From CAYHZL01 sp964361075 (GTDB taxonomy: Bacteria > Bacteroidota > Ignavibacteria > UBA10030 > UBA8401): a stretch of 13,936 bases of DNA. Below the pieces are notes generated by a model. The model saw only the letters and a list, made by a program, of their open reading frames with translations, was not told the DNA's origin and did not search any database. Of this stretch, positions 6,210 through 12,413 are shown in pieces. A program made the translations under genes and the position numbers. The stretch lies in NCBI GenBank assembly GCA_964361075.1, contig CAYHZL010000088.1, positions 1 through 13,936 of the forward strand, in the 5' to 3' direction. Within the stretch, counting starts at the first letter, position 1, and each line of letters starts with the position of its first letter.

Positions 6210-7097
6210 ATGAAAACAGTCGCATTATATTTTCTCTTTGTATCATCCGCCCTCGGCACACAGTCATTCGAGCATCGGTATGATAACTATGGAAGCATGA
6301 TTGTGATTCATTCTTCCTGTGCGATGTTCCCGCATCCTGCGCGCGACAGCGGACACACCTACAACGAAAAATATTATTCTGTATCAACACATTACAGCGA
6401 TAGCAGCGTTGCAATTTTTATTCCGAAAGGTTTTCGTCCGTCGAAAAAAATTGATATCGTGTTTTACTTTCATGGCTGGAATAATACTATTGACAGCGCA
6501 TGTGCACAATTTAAATTGATTGAACAATTTTCCGCAAGCAACCGCAACACAATTTTTGTTTTTCCGGAAGGACCAAAAGATGCGCCCGATTCGTTCGGTG
6601 GAAAGTTGGAAGAGAAAGATACATTTAAACATTTGGTTGCGGAAGTTCTGGCTGAAGTACGAAAACGAACAAAGCATTCAGCACACAGTGCGGGAAAAAT
6701 AATTCTTGCAGGACACAGCGGCGCATACAGGGTAATGTCATATATTTTACTGCACGGCGGTCTGACAAAAAATATTTCCGAAGTCTATTTATTGGATGCA
6801 CTCTACGGGCACACAGAAAAATATTCTTACTGGCTCGATCATTATAAAGGGAAACTGATCAATATCTACACCAACGATGGCGGCACAAAAAACGAATCTG
6901 AAAATTTAATGAACTGTTTGGAAAGTTGGAATATCCCATTTTTGAAAAAAGAAGAACAAGACCTGCGTGCGAGTGAACTGCGTAAGTACCGAATTATTTT
7001 TATTCATTCTGCGTTATCACATAACGAAGTTATTGTGGAGCGAAATCAATTTCAGCAATTTTTATCGGCAAGTCTGTTGTCGAAAATAAAACGTTGA
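6210..7097 (+). CDS. Exported alpha/beta-hydrolase (esterase-like)
   Basis: 295-residue putative esterase or lipase. The first ~18 residues (MKTVALYFLFVSSALG) form a signal peptide. The fold shows an oxyanion-type FHGWNN (H88, G89), nucleophile elbow GHSGA with Ser170, a candidate acid Asp196 in LLDALYG, and a candidate His271 in SALSHNE, the expected order of a catalytic triad. The start is the ATG at 6210, equivalent to the remnant start at 4827 and giving a proper signal peptide; the open frame upstream to 6039 is glycosyltransferase debris fused by a one-base insertion. It was once coupled to the glycosyltransferase by an ATGA overlap, so the two may have acted on the same exported glycan or lipid. 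With the upstream gene broken, its promoter here is unclear. Substrate unknown. Confidence 0.82.
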   Translation: MKTVALYFLFVSSALGTQSFEHRYDNYGSMIVIHSSCAMFPHPARDSGHTYNEKYYSVSTHYSDSSVAIFIPKGFRPSKKIDIVFYFHGWNNTIDSACAQFKLIEQFSASNRNTIFVFPEGPKDAPDSFGGKLEEKDTFKHLVAEVLAEVRKRTKHSAHSAGKIILAGHSGAYRVMSYILLHGGLTKNISEVYLLDALYGHTEKYSYWLDHYKGKLINIYTNDGGTKNESENLMNCLESWNIPFLKKEEQDLRASELRKYRIIFIHSALSHNEVIVERNQFQQFLSASLLSKIKR

Positions 7098-7214
7098 AGA
7101 ATTTACTGCGAGGGATTGGCTGTTCATTAAAAGCCCTGTCATATCGTTTACGTTGCCTTAAAAATGTTTGTTCAAAGCCGTAAAGTTCAAAGTTAGCACA
7201 GCTGCCAAAGAGTT

Positions 7215-7370
7215 GCGTATAACGAAAAAGGGGTTAAAGAAGTAAATTTTTTTTGAGGATAAAATGCGATACACTTTCGTTAACCACAATTATAAATTAC
7301 TTGCATACACTTTCAAGTTGCGAACAAAGCCCTTAAAAAAATTATTTCTTTTAATCTTTATGTTAGCAGC
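7215..7370 (-). other. AT-rich attC-like hairpin downstream of the restriction genes
   Basis: The restriction-gene stop at 7384 is followed on the minus strand by GCTAAC (7367-7362), an AT-rich imperfect stem and, about 150 bases on, CGTTATACGC (7224-7215). The arms 7225-7258 (AAAAAGGGGTTAAAGAAG and on) and 7330-7359 (CCCTTAAAAAAATTATTTC and on) are inverted complements with mismatches. Boundaries TAAC and CGTTA and the position just 3' of the gene parallel the hairpin after higBA. Bases 7098-7214, between the esterase stop and this element, hold no gene that I can see. Confidence 0.42.
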
Positions 7371-7383
7371 CATTTTACTCTTT

Positions 7384-8562
7384 CTATGCAATGAAACTGT
7401 ATCGTCTTTCATTTAGCAAGCTATTTCGTTTCTCAAGGTAATGCAAAAATTTTGGGGTCAATGTTTTGTCTGGGATTTTGTAATTTGCTGTAACATCACA
7501 GATGAAGTCCGAATCAATTGCTCTGATATTTGACTTGTATTTTACCCGACCCTCCTCAGTAATCAGCAGTACGTTCATGTCAAACAATTTGTGATGGTTA
7601 TTGCAAAGCCATAATCCGTTATCTCCATCAACAGCAAATTGAAGTTTCTTGTCTTGGTCTATATTGTTTGCTTTCTTGATACTTGCTACAGCCCAAACAT
7701 GAGCACCTTGAATTATTTGTGGGATTTCACAATCACATAAAGAACATTTCTTGTCTCCGAGTTTTTCTAGAAGATTATAAATGTAAGTAGGAGAGCGAAG
7801 ACTGTCATTCTTTTCAAATTCTTCTCGTTCAAGGATTAAATCTGAAGCAATAACTGCGATACCAAGAGTTACAATTACTTCTCTTGCTTCTTCAGGAAGT
7901 CTTTTAAGATTGCCTTCTTGAATTTCATATAATTCCATCTTGTATGGAGTTATTTTATGAATCGCAAGACATAACAAAGTTGTCTCGTATTTATTTGCTC
8001 CATAAGTTTTGCCAAAGATTTGCAAAATGTCGTCTTCATCAATGGTAACATAAGTTGAAGCATTGCCTCTGTTTCTTCCTCGGTTTAAATCTCTCTGAGC
8101 AATAATATCGGCTACTGAATTAAATGGAGCAATCTCATTTTCCAAAAGTTCATCCTCGTTTAGAAATTCAGTTCCTGCGGTTTTCATTAACCGATACATG
8201 AAGATGAAATATGAGGTCTCAATATTTCCATCGGGAGTTAAGAAATAAAAGTAAATTCTTTTGTTGGAATTAGTTTCTTGATGATACTTCACTAATGCAC
8301 TTGGAAAACTTTGGAAGAAAGAATTTCTGCTTGCAATTTCAAATTCGGAAAATGAAATATAATTTATTCTGCCTCTGTATTCAAGAGTTGCTAAACGACC
8401 TTTGTTGTAACCTTCGTTATCAAATTCAACGGTGTAATCAGTCCTACCAGTTATTCTGCGACAAACATCGCGTAAGATGTTTCTTGTTAGAATATCTTCG
8501 TATAACTCAGACCGCTTCTGAAATTTGTTCTTTATAATAAAGTGTGGCTTTGCCATTGACAT
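7384..8562 (-). CDS. HNH-family restriction endonuclease
   Basis: Predicted nuclease partner of the adjacent methyltransferase, 392 residues from ATG 8562. The C-terminal part carries a zinc-binding HNH module: CSLCDC (C273, C276), GAHVWAVASI (H288), DGDNGLWLCNNHHKLFD (N315, C320, H323/H324). The N-terminal ~260 residues have no motif that I recognise and probably recognise DNA. The frame is open to 8607, but the ATGs at 8562 and 8556 (MSMAKPHFIIKNKF) reduce the overlap with the methyltransferase from about 100 to about 50 bases and look more natural; no Shine-Dalgarno decides it. Same strand and overlapping, so co-transcribed after the methyltransferase, an order that lets protection appear first. 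Recognition site unknown. Confidence 0.82.
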   Translation of the reverse strand: MSMAKPHFIIKNKFQKRSELYEDILTRNILRDVCRRITGRTDYTVEFDNEGYNKGRLATLEYRGRINYISFSEFEIASRNSFFQSFPSALVKYHQETNSNKRIYFYFLTPDGNIETSYFIFMYRLMKTAGTEFLNEDELLENEIAPFNSVADIIAQRDLNRGRNRGNASTYVTIDEDDILQIFGKTYGANKYETTLLCLAIHKITPYKMELYEIQEGNLKRLPEEAREVIVTLGIAVIASDLILEREEFEKNDSLRSPTYIYNLLEKLGDKKCSLCDCEIPQIIQGAHVWAVASIKKANNIDQDKKLQFAVDGDNGLWLCNNHHKLFDMNVLLITEEGRVKYKSNIRAIDSDFICDVTANYKIPDKTLTPKFLHYLEKRNSLLNERRYSFIA

Positions 8563-10444
8563 TCTTATTGTAATTTGTAATAAATATTTCTTTTCTGTTG
8601 TTCCCAAGAATTGGTTCTACATGAATTAGATTATGCTCACCTTGTTTTATCCATGAATCAAACTGACCGTTAAATTGTCCTTTATGTTCTAAGACATAAG
8701 AAATCATAAATGACCTGTCATCATCATTTAGTTTGCTGGCGAAATCAAAAAGTTTTTTCTCCGTGCTTTTATTCCAACCATGAAAACCTCTTTTGCCGTC
8801 ATTGTATGAACCATTTGTCAGCATGTAAGGTGGGTCTAAATAAGTGAAAGTATTTTTATCAATCTCACAATAGAGTTCCTGATAATCTTTACTTTCAAAA
8901 ATTATGTTCTTCTCCTTAATAACTCGTGAAAAGCTAATCATCTTTTCAAGCACTTTGTCGTTGAACCATCTCATACCAACTGGATTGTTGAAGCCGTGGT
9001 CTCCGTTGAATCTAATTTGCTGATTGAAACCGTAAAGAATTACTGCATACAAAAGTTTCGGGTCTCTCTTGTCAAGAGGAAAAGAGTTGTAATACTCTCT
9101 TGCTTTCAAATAACTTTTTGCGTTCTCCGCTTCAAGTCCAAACTTTTTAATTATTCTTTTGAGGTATAAAATATATTGGTATGTGTCGTTGGTTTTGAAG
9201 GAAGCAACAAGGTTGCTTACAAAATGATTGATGTCATTATAAATAATCCGTTGTGCATTAATGTTGATTCCAACATTGAACCCTCCACCGCAAGCGTCAA
9301 CAAAAGAACTGAACTTATTGGGTAAACTTTTTTTAATGTGTGAAATCATTTTGGCTTTACTGCCTATGTAATTCAAAGGTGATTCATATTCAACTTCGTT
9401 TTCATTTTTCCTTTCTACGAAGAAAAGATATTCAAAGTGGTCATTACTTTCTTTGGATTTGAAATTTGTGTATTTCCTGTAGGAAATTTTTTTGCAAATG
9501 TATGTATCGGGCTTCCCGTATCTTTTAAGACAAGCTTCAATAAAACTCTTTGACATAAAACCATCTTGGCTGTAACTAAATATGATATACTTGGCTTTAG
9601 TTTTTGCCAATACTTTATCAAAATGAATATGAGTTTTGTATTCTTTTGACCAGTCAGACCTCATTGGAGAAGTGCTACGGGAACCTGTAATAGTGCTAAC
9701 ACTTGGTTTGTCATACAATACTAATGTTTCCAATAAATGATATTGTGTTCCGTATTGGTTTTGAGTGTAAGGTGGATCAAGATATAAGATGTCACAATTA
9801 ACTTCTGAAACTACATCTTCAATCTTAGAGTTTAAAAATTCTGCTTCGTTGTTTGATGAAGGATTAAAAGCTACTTTTTTAAATTCAATCTTTTTATTTG
9901 CTCTTGAATCCCAATGTTTCAAAAATGCTCCGTAAACGCCAGCAGTATTTGAAACTACGGATACAGATTCTATTAAACTTGCTAAAAGAAATGCGTATTC
10001 GTTTTCGTTAATAAGATTTGATTGTTTCCATTTTTCTATTGTAGTCCTGAAATAATCTATTCGTGCTGCGTTCTCTGGAGTAAAATACATTCGCTTAGAT
10101 GCGCCAGGTGAATAAGTTTTATAAAAAAATCCTTTTACACTCTTACTGTTTGAGTTGAAATATTCAAATGGGTCAAAGCCCAAATTTTTAAAGTCACAAT
10201 TGTTAGCACACACTCTACCTCTTGTGTAAATCACGCACCAACTAAGCATATCATTCGCAACAATGTTGAATGAATCTTTTAAAGAATCTGCAACTGCTCC
10301 TGTTCCGCAAAAGGCATCAAAAAAAGTAAGTCGTTTATTTGTTGCTTCATCAAACAGAGTGCGTTTTTTATTTGTCAACCCTTTTTGGTCTAACAGCTCT
10401 CTTATTTCAGAAGTTATTAATTCTTTATTACCAATAAATCTCAT
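8507..10444 (-). CDS. Fused double D12-class adenine-N6 DNA methyltransferase (M.FokI-like)
   Basis: 645 residues holding two complete Dam/D12-type methyltransferase domains. Domain 1 (about 1-345): FIGNK (3-7), AdoMet-binding DAFCGTG (43-49), catalytic DPPY (223-226). Domain 2 (about 355-640): YIGSK (359-363), DACGGGFN (383-390), DPPY (537-540). The length and two-domain plan match M.FokI (about 647 residues), in which each half modifies one strand of an asymmetric site. By inference this enzyme protects a non-palindromic sequence on both strands. The ATG at 10444 is in front of MRFIGNK, the normal D12 start. The 3' end overlaps the HNH nuclease. It was probably acquired as a mobile unit, since structured repeats lie on both sides of the pair. 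Confidence 0.9.
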   Translation of the reverse strand: MRFIGNKELITSEIRELLDQKGLTNKKRTLFDEATNKRLTFFDAFCGTGAVADSLKDSFNIVANDMLSWCVIYTRGRVCANNCDFKNLGFDPFEYFNSNSKSVKGFFYKTYSPGASKRMYFTPENAARIDYFRTTIEKWKQSNLINENEYAFLLASLIESVSVVSNTAGVYGAFLKHWDSRANKKIEFKKVAFNPSSNNEAEFLNSKIEDVVSEVNCDILYLDPPYTQNQYGTQYHLLETLVLYDKPSVSTITGSRSTSPMRSDWSKEYKTHIHFDKVLAKTKAKYIIFSYSQDGFMSKSFIEACLKRYGKPDTYICKKISYRKYTNFKSKESNDHFEYLFFVERKNENEVEYESPLNYIGSKAKMISHIKKSLPNKFSSFVDACGGGFNVGININAQRIIYNDINHFVSNLVASFKTNDTYQYILYLKRIIKKFGLEAENAKSYLKAREYYNSFPLDKRDPKLLYAVILYGFNQQIRFNGDHGFNNPVGMRWFNDKVLEKMISFSRVIKEKNIIFESKDYQELYCEIDKNTFTYLDPPYMLTNGSYNDGKRGFHGWNKSTEKKLFDFASKLNDDDRSFMISYVLEHKGQFNGQFDSWIKQGEHNLIHVEPILGNNRKEIFITNYNKNVNGKATLYYKEQISEAV

Positions 10445-10572
10445 TTAGTTTGTTTTGAAATGTTAACTTGATGATTCGTCATTTGTCAATTCGTTTTTTT
10501 TGCTAATGTCGGTTTTTTTCTGTTTGTTTTTTGCGGTCAGTTCAAAGCTTGCAGGTCGTCCAAAAATGACAG

Positions 10573-10718
10573 CTAACGTGCCGCGCCTCATGCGAAGTGA
10601 CGGCAAACGGAGCGAAGCGGAGTCTGACGGCATTTCGCATAGGCGCTGTTATCCGAAGTGTCGCGGAGCGAAGCGCAGCGGCACGAAGGAGAACAGCGAC
10701 GGAGGCGCGGCACGTTAT
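10573..10718. repeat. Perfect 16-bp inverted repeat bounded by TAACG/CGTTA, attC-like
   Basis: TAACGTGCCGCGCCTC (10574-10589) and GAGGCGCGGCACGTTA (10702-10717) are perfect inverted complements enclosing 112 bases. The left arm can also pair with an inner partner: GCGCCT (10583-10588) with AGGCGC (10641-10646) and ATGCGAAGTG (10590-10599) with CATTTCGCAT (10631-10640), ending in TGTTAT. The element therefore has two mutually exclusive folds, each bounded by TAAC...GTTA. It lies 5' of the methyltransferase, where the attC site of a preceding cassette would lie. Confidence 0.7.
10645..10698. repeat. Inner hairpin with GAGCGAAGCG loop
   Basis: CGCTGTTATCC (10645-10655) pairs with GGAGAACAGCG (10688-10698), one mismatch; inside, GTGtCGC and GCGgCAC extend the stem. 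The loop carries GGAGCGAAGCGCAG, close to CGGAGCGAAGCGGAG in the loop of the preceding fold (10609-10622). Confidence 0.6.
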
Positions 10719-10750
10719 CCAAAATGGAGCGGAGCGACATTTTGGATAAC
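10714..10750. repeat. Perfect 13-bp stem-loop
   Basis: GTTATCCAAAATG (10714-10726), an 11-base loop GAGCGGAGCGA, then CATTTTGGATAAC (10738-10750). It shares its GTTA box with the right arm of the larger palindrome, so the two structures compete for the same bases. Confidence 0.75.
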
Positions 10751-10944
10751 TATTTGCTAAACGCCACAGTCTATTTTTTCTATATAAACATGCGTCTATT
10801 ATACCATTTTGGTATGATACACGCAATGCGTTTATCTGCCAAAAAGACGGCGGACAGGTTTTGTTTTTGACACAGTCTCCATGCCTTCAACACATGGGTA
10901 TAGATTTCAATTGTTATAGGTAGGTTTTAAAAATATTTTTCTTT

Positions 10945-11931
10945 TTACACCGCACCAATCACCGCGTTAATCGCTGTCGTGTTCACAATATCGTCAACAC
11001 TGCAGCCGCGTGAAAGATCAAACGCCGGTCGTTTCAATCCTTGCACAATCGGACCGACAGCTTCTGCGCCGCCCAAACGCTGCGCAAGTTTGTAACCGAT
11101 ATTTCCCGCATTCAAATCAGGAAAGACAAGCACATTGGCAGTACCGGCAACATCGCTTGTCGGCGCTTTTTGTTTTCCAACGCTGGCAACAATTGCCGCG
11201 TCAAGCTGCAACTCGCCGTCTAATTTTATGTTCGGATTTTTTTTCCGTGCAATCTCGGTTGCCTTCTGCACTTTTTCAACAAGTGGATGCGACGCACTTC
11301 CTTTTGTTGAAAAAGAAAGCATCGCCACGCGCGGTTCTTCGCCGGTTACTTTGCGATGATTGTCAGCAGTGGTCAGCGCAATATCGGCAAGTTGCTCTGC
11401 GGTTGGATCAGGGACAACGGCACAGTCAGCAAACGAATATATTTTTTGCGGAAACACCATCACAAAAAAACTTGACACAACGCTGATACCTTCCTGCGTT
11501 CCAATGATTTGTAATCCGGCACGCAGCACATCGCCAGTTGTTGAAAGCGAACCGGCAACACTGCCGTCCGCCATTCCTTCGCGCACCATCATCGCACCGA
11601 AGAAGAGCGGCTTTTTCATCATCTCTTGCGCATCGGTAAATTGTATTCCTTTTGATTTTCTCAAATTGAAATACAAGTGTGTAAAGTTTGAAAGCAGCTC
11701 ACTTTTTTCCGGATCAACAACACGCACGCCTTGCAGTGAGACGTGTTCGCTTTCTGCTTTACTGCGAATCGCTTCTTCATTGCCGATCAGCACAGGCGAT
11801 GCAATCTGTTCATCAGCAATTATGCGCGATGCTTTGATGGCGCGAATGTCGGTTGCATCAGGAAGGACGATTGTTTTTTTTAATTTGCTCGCGTTAGCGC
11901 GAACGTCAGAAATAAAATTTTGTGGGTTCAT
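10945..11931 (-). CDS. pta: Phosphate acetyltransferase
   Basis: Interconverts acetyl-CoA and acetyl phosphate, working with acetate kinase in acetate fermentation or assimilation in the cytoplasm. At 328 residues it is the short single-domain form, without the DRTGG/CobQ N-terminal regulatory part of enterobacterial Pta. Family motifs: TIVLPDATDIRAIKA (20-34), ADGSVAGSLSTTGDVLRAGLQ (121-141), LSFSTKGSASHP (205-216), DGELQLDAA (238-246), FPDLNAGNIGYK (270-281) and GPIVQGLKRPAFDLSRG (293-309). The ATG at 11931 (MNPQNFISDVR) is chosen because the frame further upstream runs into the palindrome at 11985-12000. No acetate kinase gene is in the window. A phosphate butyryltransferase is the alternative, but the motifs favour Pta. 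Confidence 0.93.
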   Translation of the reverse strand: MNPQNFISDVRANASKLKKTIVLPDATDIRAIKASRIIADEQIASPVLIGNEEAIRSKAESEHVSLQGVRVVDPEKSELLSNFTHLYFNLRKSKGIQFTDAQEMMKKPLFFGAMMVREGMADGSVAGSLSTTGDVLRAGLQIIGTQEGISVVSSFFVMVFPQKIYSFADCAVVPDPTAEQLADIALTTADNHRKVTGEEPRVAMLSFSTKGSASHPLVEKVQKATEIARKKNPNIKLDGELQLDAAIVASVGKQKAPTSDVAGTANVLVFPDLNAGNIGYKLAQRLGGAEAVGPIVQGLKRPAFDLSRGCSVDDIVNTTAINAVIGAV

Positions 11932-11984
11932 AGTTGGTTTCGTCTTAATTTTTATGGATAGAGACTGAGTAAAATTGGAGCCAC

Positions 11985-12000
11985 ATTCGCCGCGGCGAAT
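11985..12000. repeat. Dispersed palindrome, copy 3
   Basis: ATTCGCCGCGGCGAAT, perfect 16-bp palindrome with the same core as 39-56 and 3746-3765, about 55 bases upstream of the pta start. Confidence 0.75.
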
Positions 12001-12025
12001 CACAGATTAAATTTTAATATTTATC

Positions 12026-12158
12026 TAGAGACTTCTGAAAAAGTCATTGCGAGGAGCGAAGCGACGAAGCAATCTCATCAAAATAAACGAAAAACAAGAT
12101 TGCTTCGACAAAAAACGTCTCGCAATGACATAATTCCATTATTTTTCAGAGGTCTCTA
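12026..12158. mobile_element. 133-bp MITE-like palindromic element
   Basis: Outer arms TAGAGACTTCTGAAAAA (12026-12042) and TTTTTCAGAGGTCTCTA (12142-12158) are inverted complements with one mismatch. Inner arms continue: GTCATTGCGAG (12043-12053) with CTCGCAATGAC (12119-12129), and CGAAGCAATCT (12065-12075) with AGATTGCTTCG (12097-12107). Both ends read TA, compatible with a TA-targeting (mariner/IS630-type) parent, although no duplication beyond TA is visible. There is no coding capacity. GTCATTGCGAGGAGCGAAG-type palindromes are, from memory, widespread small repeats in several bacterial phyla. Confidence 0.75.
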
Positions 12159-12369
12159 TCTATTAAAAATCTGCGAATCTGTGGCATGTTTTTCTTTCGT
12201 TGTGTGGTTACAAAAACTTACAAAGTTCTCATCCAAAATGTAGCGCACTTTTCCTCTAATATCAACCTCAAAACTGATATCAGATTCATTCCTCTGACTA
12301 TTTGGCAAGCGCAAAATAGGCAAATTCAGCTTATTACCGATTAAACTTTATTAATAATCGCAAAGTTCG

Positions 12370-12400
12370 TTGCTAAACTGTCAGTCATGGTTTAAATTTG
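12370..12400 (+). promoter_or_regulatory. Bacteroidota-type promoter for miaB
   Basis: TTG (12370-12372), 20 bases, TAAATTTG (12393-12400), an exact fit to TTG-N~20-TAnnTTTG with the same spacing as the higBA promoter. Transcription would start a few bases after 12400, so the ATG at 12402 would be at or before the transcript start and the ATG at 12414 is the more likely initiator. Confidence 0.7.
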
Positions 12401-12413
12401 TATGGAAAAATTT

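Larger units (their letters stand above)
10445..10944. other. Intergenic region, 500 bases, no gene, dense palindromes
   Basis: No credible gene. From 10573 to 10750 it consists of nested and adjacent hairpins listed separately. 10445-10572 contains T-rich sequence and the methyltransferase upstream region, where I see no convincing promoter: TTG, 21 bases, then TAACATTTC is only an approximation. 10751-10944 contains one small hairpin, ATACCA-TTT-TGGTAT (10801-10815), and nothing else that I can name. Confidence 0.7.
11932..12401. other. Intergenic region, 470 bases, repeats and miaB promoter
   Basis: Divergent spacer between pta and miaB. It holds the dispersed palindrome (11985-12000), the MITE-like hairpin (12026-12158) and the miaB promoter (12370-12400). 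Outside the MITE, CACAGATT with ATTTTAATA (12001-12020) faces TATTAAAAATCTGCGAATCTGTG (12161-12183) as an outer, less perfect inverted pair. 12190-12365 has no gene; only CTGATATCAG (12274-12283) stands out as a short palindrome. I see no clear promoter for pta. Confidence 0.7.

Noticed and set aside
10573..10750. CRISPR array
   Set aside because: The repeated strings are hairpin arms and loops, not identical direct repeats with equal spacers.
10801..10815. ATACCA-TTT-TGGTAT as an operator for a regulator
   Set aside because: A single short hairpin with no adjacent promoter or regulator gene to link it to.
10500..10870. Several 70-95 residue open frames in the palindrome region
   Set aside because: They exist on both strands because of the inverted repeats, are composed of repeat-derived residues, and show no motif.
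11932..12003. N-terminal extension of Pta to 12003
   Set aside because: The extension is low-quality and partly encoded by a dispersed palindrome; MNPQNFISDVR is a normal family start.
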